A stretch of DNA of 64,000 nucleotides, from the NCBI GenBank assembly GCA_964540765.1, contig CAZINW010000005.1, positions 25,699-89,698 on the forward strand, given 5' to 3'. Each line of letters starts with the position of its first letter. The stretch's first letter is position 1. The translations under genes were made by a program, and so were the position numbers. Below are positions 26,762 through 33,911 of this stretch, piece after piece. The stretch is from CAZJLN01 sp964540765 (lineage in GTDB: Bacteria > Chloroflexota > Anaerolineae > Anaerolineales > Anaerolineaceae). Below the pieces are notes generated by a model. The model was not told the origin of the DNA. It saw nothing but the letters and a program-made list of their open reading frames with translations, and ran no database searches.

Positions 26762-27966
26762 CACGCCCCAAATTTCTCCAAGCGTCCGGTATGCGCCAGT
26801 GCCAGGGGCATAACCTGCATCGCCGGGATGGTGCCCAGGCTGCCTCTGGCGCAGTTATGCTCGCCAAATTGGTTCAGCCCATCTGGGCGGCAGATGCGGG
26901 CATACAGCAGCAGCGGCACCGGGTGCCAGCTGTGCGAGCCCATTACGGCGGGCGAGGAATGATCGCCACTGATAATGATCACATCCGGTCTGAGGGTAAG
27001 GATGCGTGGGAGCAGGGCATCAAACTCTTCAATGGCATGCATCTTTCCCTCGAAATCACTGCTCTCACCACAGGTATCAGTCTTTTTGAAATGCATGTAG
27101 AAGAACTCAAAATCACCCCAGGCTTGTTCGAGGGCGTCAAACTCATCCGCCAGGCTGCTGCCATGTACGTTCAACACCTGCATGCCTGCCAGGCGTGCAA
27201 CCCCGCGGTACATGCCATTGATGGCGACCGCAGCAGCATTGAGCCTGTACTTGTCCGTGAAGGACGGAATGCGGGGAAACTTGGCGAAACCCCGCAGCAT
27301 GATCATATTGGCTGACTGCTGGTCTTTCAAAAGGGTGTGTGCTTCTGCTATGAATGCATTTATTAAGGTGGCGGCAGGCATTGATGCCCCATCCTGCGCA
27401 ACCACCGGAAGGGGTGCCACACCACATTTGAGTGGATCCGTTCCGTCAAGGTTTGCGCTTAAGCCCACTTTGCGCAAGACGAAGGCGAAGCGGTGCTCTT
27501 TGATCGGTTCGATGAAAATCTCTGCACCTGTGATCTTAATGCTGCGCAAAAGTTGGATCAATGCCAGGCTTTTTTCATTTGCCAGCCTGCCGGCGCGCCG
27601 GTCGCTGATGTTCCCATCAGCATCCAATGTGCAGAAATTGCCGCGCGCGGCGATATCGTCGGGTCCCAGTTCAAAATCCACGCCCAATGCTTCGAGGGCG
27701 CCCCTGCCGATCTCATATTCAAGCGGGTCGTAGCCAAAAATCGCCAGGTGCCCGGGTCCGCTGCCGACTGTGATGCCATGTCCCACCGGCAGACTCAGTC
27801 CAAGGGAAGACCGGTATGCCAGGTCATCCAGGTTGGGGGTGGCTGCGCTCTCCAGCTCAGTTTTCCCACCGGGGCACTGTGGTAGCCCCCCCAGACCGTC
27901 CAGGATCACCATGATGATTTTGTTATTGTTGGTTTGAACCAGGTGCTGCAAAAGTGGATCAGACAT
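26761..27966 (-). CDS. Cofactor-independent phosphoglycerate mutase-like, archaeal (ApgM) type
   Basis: 401 residues. ATG 27966 follows AGAGG. It belongs to the alkaline phosphatase superfamily: VILDGLGG with the first metal Asp, the catalytic Ser in VGSGPGHLAIFG, GRGALEALG, and the C-terminal ISGDHSSPAVMGSHSWHPVPLLL with metal-binding Asp and His residues. This is the archaeal-type iPGM pattern, not the bacterial GpmI. It is probably not the main glycolytic enzyme here, since it is embedded in a sugar-phosphate island and is followed by a kinase gene. A related permuted enzyme is encoded at 29203. Confidence 0.85.
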   Translation of the reverse strand: MSDPLLQHLVQTNNNKIIMVILDGLGGLPQCPGGKTELESAATPNLDDLAYRSSLGLSLPVGHGITVGSGPGHLAIFGYDPLEYEIGRGALEALGVDFELGPDDIAARGNFCTLDADGNISDRRAGRLANEKSLALIQLLRSIKITGAEIFIEPIKEHRFAFVLRKVGLSANLDGTDPLKCGVAPLPVVAQDGASMPAATLINAFIAEAHTLLKDQQSANMIMLRGFAKFPRIPSFTDKYRLNAAAVAINGMYRGVARLAGMQVLNVHGSSLADEFDALEQAWGDFEFFYMHFKKTDTCGESSDFEGKMHAIEEFDALLPRILTLRPDVIIISGDHSSPAVMGSHSWHPVPLLLYARICRPDGLNQFGEHNCARGSLGTIPAMQVMPLALAHTGRLEKFGA

Positions 27967-27983
27967 GGGTGCCTCTTATCCTG

Positions 27984-29189
27984 TCATCCTTGTTTGTCAA
28001 GATGGATTGAACCCAGCATGGTACGCATTTCCTTTGTGAGCCAGATGGCGGCAGCGCTGGTATCCACCAGCATGTCACAAACTGCTATCAGCGGGCGGTA
28101 GACTGCCTCCGCGCGGATGGCTTGTGTGCGAAAATAGCGGTTGACGAAATACACCGGCTCATATTTCTTGCGGTAGTCAATATCCCGGCGCCATTTCCGC
28201 TTCAGACGAATATCGTCATCGGTCAGGTACACGATTTTTAAGCCCACCAGGGGGGCGACCTCAGGTTGATGGAAGGGGTAATTACCCTCCAGGAAGACCA
28301 CATCCGCTGGGCTGACCACCAGGGGCGCCAGCCCAGGTCTCAGGATGCCCTCCATGTCATGCGAAGAGGTTAAGCTCAAAAAGTTGTAGCGGGGGGTGAT
28401 CGCCTGTCTGCCGGATTGGATGTCTTGCATACATTGGATGAACAGCTCATAGTGGATCAGGTTCTGATCGAGCACCTTCCCCTCACGGAAGGCGCCATCC
28501 TTGTAGAAATTATCCATCTCAATGGAAGTGGTGTTCAAACCCTTGCCGGATAGGACTTCCTGCATCCTCTGGATGATCTCTGTTTTCCCGGCGCCGGTTG
28601 GCCCCACCAGCGTCAGCAGCAGGGGTGTGCCATGTGTTTTGATGATCAGCTCGACAATGGCAATAAAGGCCTCATCCACCGCCTGGTTGGCAAGGCGTAG
28701 CTCGCGGTAGCCGAGGTCTTGTTTGCTTTCCAGTGCTTTTTGCTTGGGATCAAACTGGAGGTAGGGCTGTCCGCCGAAGTGTTCCAGGATTGCCTGGTCA
28801 TAATGGCGCGTACGCACGAGAAAGATAAATGCCCTGATGTCAAAATAGAAGTGTGCATTCACCCAGTCCAAAGGATAAGTGCCGCTCACCAGTCCTACAA
28901 ACAACATCTGTGTTAACTGTGCAATGTGCTCATCCAGGACGATGCGCCCTTCCCTGAGCGGCTTGAATTGGATGCTTTTAAAAAAAGATGGGTCACTGAT
29001 CTGAGTTTCAAGTTCTTCGGGTTTGCTCAAGACGATGGTATTCCAGCCCTGTGCAGGGGTGATATTGGTGAGGGCATAGCGAAATTCATACAATTCCAAC
29101 CCGGTAATACCAACGTTGACCTGGCACATCAGTTCATAGAGTTTCTCAGAAAACCTTTGTCGGTCGGATAGAAGCGTCTCAAGATCCAT
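27984..29189 (-). CDS. Uridine kinase-like P-loop kinase with novel N-terminal region, copy B
   Basis: 401 residues from ATG 29189, since the frame before it overlaps the previous gene. It parallels copy A along its length: N-terminal LTQMLFVGLVSGTY, Walker A GPTGAGKTEI, SIEMDNFYKDG, VVFLEGNYPFH and the lid DIRLKRKWRRDIDYR. The two copies differ throughout, so the duplication is not recent. It follows the HAD-mutase fusion gene by 13 bases, as copy A follows the ApgM-type gene, which gives two mutase-kinase pairs. Function of the N-terminal 190 residues is not known. Confidence 0.75.
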   Translation of the reverse strand: MDLETLLSDRQRFSEKLYELMCQVNVGITGLELYEFRYALTNITPAQGWNTIVLSKPEELETQISDPSFFKSIQFKPLREGRIVLDEHIAQLTQMLFVGLVSGTYPLDWVNAHFYFDIRAFIFLVRTRHYDQAILEHFGGQPYLQFDPKQKALESKQDLGYRELRLANQAVDEAFIAIVELIIKTHGTPLLLTLVGPTGAGKTEIIQRMQEVLSGKGLNTTSIEMDNFYKDGAFREGKVLDQNLIHYELFIQCMQDIQSGRQAITPRYNFLSLTSSHDMEGILRPGLAPLVVSPADVVFLEGNYPFHQPEVAPLVGLKIVYLTDDDIRLKRKWRRDIDYRKKYEPVYFVNRYFRTQAIRAEAVYRPLIAVCDMLVDTSAAAIWLTKEMRTMLGSIHLDKQG

Positions 29190-29202
29190 TGGATGTATCC
29201 TG

Positions 29203-31563
29203 TCAAGCAAATGGCTGCCCGATGCCATTGACCATGACATCATACGCCTTTTTAATTTTGCCGTAATTGCCATCGCGGTCAAGAGCCAGACCCCGCCCGA
29301 CTCCGGTGACAATCTGCCCGGCACCGATGGCGTGCATTTGATCTTCCAGCTTTTCAAGCAACTGGGGTGCGCTGCCAGGTTGGGTGCTGCGCCCATCGAA
29401 AATGATGTGCAGGTAAACTTCATCCAAACCACGTTCCTTAGCCATTTTCAGCAGTGCCAGGGGATAATTGATGGAACCGTGGGAACTTTTCTCGGTCAGC
29501 AGCCCGATCAGATGCAGATGCGAACCCCCTGCCTTCACCCGGTCTATGGTCTGGAGAAAGGTTTCATTGGTGTAAAATGAGCCATCCTGCATGGCCTGCT
29601 CAAGGTGCACATCGTCCTGCAAAATCACACGACCCGCACCGATGTTCATATGCCCGGCTTCCGAGTTGCCAGGCTTGTCAGCTTGAAGCCCCACCGCTTC
29701 TCCTGACGCACATAAATTCGCGGGGGCATACCCGGCGTATAGATCATCCCAGGTCGGAGTTTGGGCTAGGTAAATGGGATTGGTATGGTCATCCTTCCCA
29801 ATGCCCCAGCCATCCAAGATGATGAGGAGTATGCGCCTGTGTTTGCCCCAAGCGTGCCCCGACAGCAGGTTTTGACCTGTCATCTCCGGTGAGGGTTCCA
29901 AGCCAAGCATTGCCAGGATGGTTGGCGCCAGATCAGCCAGGCTCCCGTTGAGGGGCGCAAGGCTGCCTTCCCCGCGCGCGTCCATCACGATCAAGGGCAC
30001 TGGATTGCTGGTGTGAGCCACATGCGGTTTACCCTCCGGCGTCAGCATGACTTCAAGGTTGCCGTGGTCAGCCGTGATGACCACGATCATGTCATTTTGC
30101 AGGGCTGAGCGCACGACTTTGCCCAGGTGGTGATCCACGATTTCAGCACACCGGATTTTGGCGTCTGCATTGCTGGTGTGCCCAATGACATCGCCATTGG
30201 CAAAGTTGGTGATGATCAGGTCGTAACCGGATTGGATACCCTCGATCACTTCATCCGCCACTTCAGGCAGGCTCAACTGCGGTATCTGGTCAAAAGGGAT
30301 GCCCTTCGGTGAGGGAATGCGAATGTCCGTCTCACCGGCAAATGGTTCATTGCTGCCCCCGTTTATAAAGAAGGTGACATGGGCGTATTTTTCTGACTCG
30401 GAACAGCGCAGCTGGTGCAGACCTGAGCGGCTGACCACTTCCCCAAGTGTGCCCCGGACATAAGCCGGAGCAAAGGCGACCGGAAGGTCTTTAAATTTCT
30501 CGTGGTAGAGTGTTAAGATAACAAAGTTCAACAGGTCAAGGCGACTTCGCTGAAAATGGGGAAAATCAATATCTGTGAAAGCTTCGGTCAGTTCGATCTC
30601 GCGTTCGCCGCGCCGACAGCAGAAAATAACAGCATCCCCGTCCTGCACAGAGCCCATCGGCTTACCTGAGGTGTTCAAGCGCACGAGGGGTTCCATCGAA
30701 TAGTCCGTCTGCCCCCGGGCGTAGGCTCCACGTACTGCCTTTGCCAATGCTATACCGCCATGGGTGCTCATTTTGGTTTGCATTTTCTGCCTTTCCTTTT
30801 GGGACATTAATCCCTGCAGCCCGTCCATATTTATCAGTGGGCAGCGCGGGAAGAACGTCAGCAAGTCATCAAATTTGTGGATGATCGCATCCGGCTTGTT
30901 TTCATTGGTGATCTCAGCCTGTGCCAGTTTTTCGGCATCCATCATGATGATCGCCATGCCAAAACCGGCATTGCGCGTGCCGCTGACATCGCGTTTGAGG
31001 TTGTCACCTACGTAAGCGCACTTTTCCGGCGCAACCCCGGCAATGCGGGCAGCCTCCAGGTAGATGGCCGGGTCCGGTTTGCGGATGCCCAGCACAGATG
31101 AAAGCACGACGGACTTAAAGTAGCGCTCCAGGTCATCCGCTTTGAGCCAATCCGGGATTTCCTGCGAAGTGATCACGTTGCTGATAATGCCCAAGGTGTA
31201 GCCGCGCGCATGCAGCTCCTCAACAACCTCCCTGGCACGCTCCACCATCACACGCAGCCCCATCGACTGGCGATACTGGTAGGTCAGTTCCCTGCCAAGT
31301 GGGGCAATGTGTTCTGCAGGAAAATCGGGTGCCAGCCAGCGCGTCCAGAGCTCGGATTCGGGAGTCTCCCTCAGGTTTTCAAATGCCCATTTGCGGTAAA
31401 TTTTATAGCGCTCATCCAGTTTGGCGCAAAAGGCAATTGGATCCTCATTCGTTCCGACCAGGTCGACGATGATCTGCCTTGCCCTGGACTGGTGTGCTTC
31501 ATTCTCGGTCAGTACGCGCAGGGTATTGCCAACGTCCAGGAAGATGGCTTCGATCTCATTCAT
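29203..31563 (-). CDS. HAD phosphatase fused to a circularly permuted phosphoglycerate mutase
   Basis: 786 residues. 1 to about 245 is a HAD domain (FLDVGNT, SNVIT, GIRKPDPA, YVGDNLKRD). The remaining 515 residues are a full set of bacterial iPGM (GpmI) segments in swapped order. First come those normally at the back: DGDAVIF with Arg318/Arg321, SEKYAHVTFF (Lys392), NFANGDVIGHT (Asp458, His462), TADHGN (Asp499, His500), His517, then EMTGQNL, the usual C-terminus. Next come those normally at the front: ILDGWG (Asp584), GNSEAGH (Ser634), His695, GRST (726), GR/DRDG (Arg757, Arg763), ending at KAYDVMV. All metal ligands and the nucleophile Ser are kept. At 726 the usual Asp of GRDT is Ser. It overlaps the preceding HAD gene by 8 bases. 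Confidence 0.88.
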   Translation of the reverse strand: MNEIEAIFLDVGNTLRVLTENEAHQSRARQIIVDLVGTNEDPIAFCAKLDERYKIYRKWAFENLRETPESELWTRWLAPDFPAEHIAPLGRELTYQYRQSMGLRVMVERAREVVEELHARGYTLGIISNVITSQEIPDWLKADDLERYFKSVVLSSVLGIRKPDPAIYLEAARIAGVAPEKCAYVGDNLKRDVSGTRNAGFGMAIIMMDAEKLAQAEITNENKPDAIIHKFDDLLTFFPRCPLINMDGLQGLMSQKERQKMQTKMSTHGGIALAKAVRGAYARGQTDYSMEPLVRLNTSGKPMGSVQDGDAVIFCCRRGEREIELTEAFTDIDFPHFQRSRLDLLNFVILTLYHEKFKDLPVAFAPAYVRGTLGEVVSRSGLHQLRCSESEKYAHVTFFINGGSNEPFAGETDIRIPSPKGIPFDQIPQLSLPEVADEVIEGIQSGYDLIITNFANGDVIGHTSNADAKIRCAEIVDHHLGKVVRSALQNDMIVVITADHGNLEVMLTPEGKPHVAHTSNPVPLIVMDARGEGSLAPLNGSLADLAPTILAMLGLEPSPEMTGQNLLSGHAWGKHRRILLIILDGWGIGKDDHTNPIYLAQTPTWDDLYAGYAPANLCASGEAVGLQADKPGNSEAGHMNIGAGRVILQDDVHLEQAMQDGSFYTNETFLQTIDRVKAGGSHLHLIGLLTEKSSHGSINYPLALLKMAKERGLDEVYLHIIFDGRSTQPGSAPQLLEKLEDQMHAIGAGQIVTGVGRGLALDRDGNYGKIKKAYDVMVNGIGQPFA

Positions 31564-32296
31564 GGTTCATCCGCGGAGGGAAGATATCCAGTAATTGCCT
31601 TGTTTCCGTGATGGTGAGATCTGGTTTGACCTCGGCAGTGGGGGGTTCCTTTGCCAGAGTGGCTGGCTCCTCAAAGAGGATCATCAAACCAAAGCCAGCA
31701 GCGCGCGTGCCCTCCACATCCCGTACAGGGTTATCCCCAACATAAGCACATTTTGCCGGTTCCACCCCGATCTCCCTGGCTGCCAGCCAGTAGATCTCCG
31801 GATTCGGTTTGCGCAGGGCTACTTTTGATGAGAGGATCACGGTCTTGAAGTACTGCGTCACGCCGTCTGCTGCCATCCAATCCGGGATTTCAGTCTCCGT
31901 AATGGTGTTGGCAATGATCCCGAGCAGATATCCGCGCCGATGGAGTTCGATAATAGTCTCCCTGGCATCTGTGCGCGGGATCCTTCTGCCGTCATGGTCA
32001 CGCCACAAGCGAGTCAGTCTACCTGCCATAGGGGCGATCACATCCGCCGGGTAATCCGGCAGCAGCCATTGCGACCACAGGTCCCTCTCAGATGCTTCGA
32101 CGAGGGTCGCTTTGGATTGTTTGCGGTAAGCTTTCCAGCGGGATTCCAATGTTTCGTAAAAAGCATCCATCGGCTCCATGGCACCCACTAGGGCATACAG
32201 TTGCGCTTTCGCCTGCTGCTGAAATTCAGGTTCTTCAATGACGATGCGTAGAGTGTTACCGATATCCAGGAAAATTGCTTCAATGCTAGGGGTCAT
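31556..32296 (-). CDS. HAD-family phosphatase
   Basis: 246 residues with all HAD motifs: FLDIGNT, TIT-type motif II (IANTITETEIP), ALRKPNPEI with the Lys, and YVGDNPVRDVEG. It is a single-domain version of the HAD modules fused to other enzymes at 13090, 14801 and 29203, with the same C-terminal phrase (KPDLTITETRQLLDIFP). First gene of its leftward transcription unit; AGGAGG lies just before ATG 32296. The likely role is removing phosphate from a small sugar or polyol phosphate. Confidence 0.88.
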   Translation of the reverse strand: MTPSIEAIFLDIGNTLRIVIEEPEFQQQAKAQLYALVGAMEPMDAFYETLESRWKAYRKQSKATLVEASERDLWSQWLLPDYPADVIAPMAGRLTRLWRDHDGRRIPRTDARETIIELHRRGYLLGIIANTITETEIPDWMAADGVTQYFKTVILSSKVALRKPNPEIYWLAAREIGVEPAKCAYVGDNPVRDVEGTRAAGFGLMILFEEPATLAKEPPTAEVKPDLTITETRQLLDIFPPRMNHE

Positions 32297-32321
32297 TTTG
32301 CCTCCTGATGGATAGTTTTAC

Positions 32322-32344
32322 TTGCAAAATATTATATTTTGCAA
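32322..32344 (-). promoter_or_regulatory. Perfect 23-base palindrome, operator of the leftward island genes
   Basis: Arms TTGCAAAATAT and ATATTTTGCAA around a single T, without mismatch. The central AATATTATATT is the same as at 21676 and nearly the same as at 25476. Read leftward it contains TATAAT (32331-32336). It lies 26 bases before ATG 32296 and downstream of the stronger promoter at 32363-32391, where a bound protein would block transcription. Confidence 0.75.
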
Positions 32345-32362
32345 ATTATCTTGCATTTGTTA

Positions 32363-32391
32363 ATATTACGACAAAATAGAAAATAATGCAA
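32363..32391 (-). promoter_or_regulatory. Strong sigma-70-like promoter for the leftward HAD/mutase/kinase genes
   Basis: On the minus strand TTGCAT (32386-32391), 17-base spacer, TAATAT (32363-32368). Transcription would start near 32356, about 60 bases before ATG 32296, and run into the palindrome at 32322-32344. Confidence 0.65.
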
Positions 32392-32410
32392 GTCATCTTT
32401 CGAATTGGTA

Positions 32411-32439
32411 TTGACGATTTCTTTGATGGTGTGTATACT
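32411..32439 (+). promoter_or_regulatory. Strong sigma-70-like promoter of the LacI gene
   Basis: TTGACG (32411-32416), 17-base spacer, TATACT (32434-32439). Each box differs from consensus by one base. Start of transcription would be near 32446, 30 bases before ATG 32476. It stands back to back with the leftward promoter at 32363-32391. Confidence 0.75.
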
Positions 32440-32450
32440 ACTGGTATACA

Positions 32451-32464
32451 TGCACACGTGTGCA
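32451..32464 (+). promoter_or_regulatory. Putative LacI operator
   Basis: TGCACACGTGTGCA is a perfect 14-base palindrome with CG at its centre, the usual form of LacI-family operators. It lies just downstream of the expected transcription start of the LacI gene, which fits autorepression. It differs from the AT-rich palindromes at 21676, 25476 and 32322, so two regulators are likely. Confidence 0.65.
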
Positions 32465-32475
32465 CAGGTAACTCA

Positions 32476-33501
32476 ATGACAACAACGATTAAAAGTATTG
32501 CAAAACTGACAGGGGTGTCGCACTCCACGGTCTCCAGGGCGCTGAGGGGTAATCCCCTGGTGGCGGAGGAAACCGCCGCGCGCATCCGGCTTGCTGCACA
32601 GCAATTGGGATACCTGCCCAGCGCTGCCGCCCGCAGCCTCAAGACCAACCGCACCCAGATTTTAGGCGTAATTGTCAGCGGAATTGCTGACCCGTTCTTC
32701 AGCGAGGTGCTCTTTGGCATTGAAGCCTGCGCCCAGGAGAGACGTTACAGCCTCTTTATTGGCTCATCGCAACATGATCCGTATAAAGAGCAAAAAATCG
32801 TCCAGACCATGCTGGAGCAGAGGATTGATGGGGTGATCATCTGTTCCACGTCCTTCAGTGCTGAACGCGGGCGCCAGTTCCTGGCGCATGGTTTCCCGAT
32901 TGTGGTTGTCAACAACCAGGCAGCTGATAACTTTAATTTCTCAATTTACCATGATGACGTGGACGGCAGTCGCCAGGTGGCACGCCACCTGATCAAACTG
33001 GGGCACGAACGCATTGCATACCTGGGGAATTCAAGTTCGGGGAAGACGACCCTCGACCGCCTGAATGGTTTCCAAGCCGAAATGGAAGCACACGGGCTTC
33101 AAGTCTTCCCCGAATACATCCATCACGTGGCAGGGGGAAGTGCCGAGATGGGGCTTGAGGGATTCGATTATTTCCGACAGCTTGAGACGCTTCCAACGGC
33201 AATCATTTGTTTCAACGACATGGTTGCAATTGGCGTATTGAAGGGCTGCCGCAGTGCAGGCATCCGGGTGCCGCAAGACCTGTCAGTGACCGGTTTCGAT
33301 AACATTACCTTCTCCGACTACACCCATCCTACCTTGACCACGCTTGACCAGCCCAAAAGGGAGATCGGACGCGAAGCGGCGCAGCTTCTGCTGAACCTGC
33401 TGTCTTCTGACCAGGAGCAACCCCCTCAGACCCAGCAGGTGAAGGTATTAAAAGGGCGCCTGCTTGTGCGGGAATCCACGGCACCCCCACCTGCAATATA
33501 A
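32476..33501 (+). CDS. LacI-family transcriptional regulator
   Basis: 341 residues from ATG 32476; the longer frame covers the promoter and operator and is rejected. N-terminal HTH (IKSIAKLTGVSHSTVSRALRG) and hinge (AARSLKTNRTQILGVIV) are followed by a periplasmic-binding-like sensor domain ending in GFDNITFSDYTHPTLTTLDQP. The effector is usually a sugar or sugar acid. As the first gene of the rightward cluster, it probably controls the dehydrogenase, hydrolase and epimerase genes behind it as well as itself, through the CG-centred palindrome at 32451. Confidence 0.92.
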   Translation: MTTTIKSIAKLTGVSHSTVSRALRGNPLVAEETAARIRLAAQQLGYLPSAAARSLKTNRTQILGVIVSGIADPFFSEVLFGIEACAQERRYSLFIGSSQHDPYKEQKIVQTMLEQRIDGVIICSTSFSAERGRQFLAHGFPIVVVNNQAADNFNFSIYHDDVDGSRQVARHLIKLGHERIAYLGNSSSGKTTLDRLNGFQAEMEAHGLQVFPEYIHHVAGGSAEMGLEGFDYFRQLETLPTAIICFNDMVAIGVLKGCRSAGIRVPQDLSVTGFDNITFSDYTHPTLTTLDQPKREIGREAAQLLLNLLSSDQEQPPQTQQVKVLKGRLLVRESTAPPPAI

Positions 33502-33511
33502 AGGAATGACC

Positions 33512-33845
33512 ATGACCGCACTTTTTGAAGATTTGGACATCATTGAAAGTTCCCGCATCACCCATACCGGCGTTTCCTACGCCCTGGCACGCTTGGGGGC
33601 TGACCTGCGTCTGGTGGTGCTTGAGGAAGGGGGGGGACGATTGGGATGGCGAGCGCACCCCGAAGGGCAAACACACCCTGACAGTGGCACCCATGAACGC
33701 CCATAATGCCAGCCTGATGCGCCAGCGGTTGCCGTGGCTTGTGCCAGGGCTGCTTGGATTGCGTACATCTGCCGGGATGGGAGACCCCGGGTCACGTGGG
33801 CACACCGTGAAGCGTATGCCGCCAACCTGGAAAGGCATTTCGTGA
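33512..33845 (+). pseudogene. uxaE: Remnant of a tagaturonate epimerase (UxaE-like) gene
   Basis: A frame starting at ATG 33512 (AAAGGAA upstream) encodes SSRITHTGVSYALARLGADLR and then loses its sense at a run of eight G (33629-33636). In the next frame the protein goes on: DDWDGERTPKG, HTLTVAPMNAHNASL, LLGLRTSAGMGD. Seven G would join the two. The combined text resembles the N-terminal quarter of tagaturonate/fructuronate epimerase as I recall it. The frame then ends at 33845 after a scrambled PGSRGH segment. The rest of the gene (over 300 residues) is missing. Frameshift plus truncation make this a dead gene, although the G-run could be a base-calling error. Confidence 0.6.
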
Positions 33846-33911
33846 AACATTTACAACCATTTACAGGGTCATAGTTAGAAATAATCTAATCATCAATTAA
33901 GGAGATTTGAA

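Noticed and set aside
21676..32344. The AT-rich palindromes as LacI operators
   Set aside because: They lack a central CG and are 23 bases with a single central T; the LacI gene has its own CG-centred palindrome. Not fully excluded.
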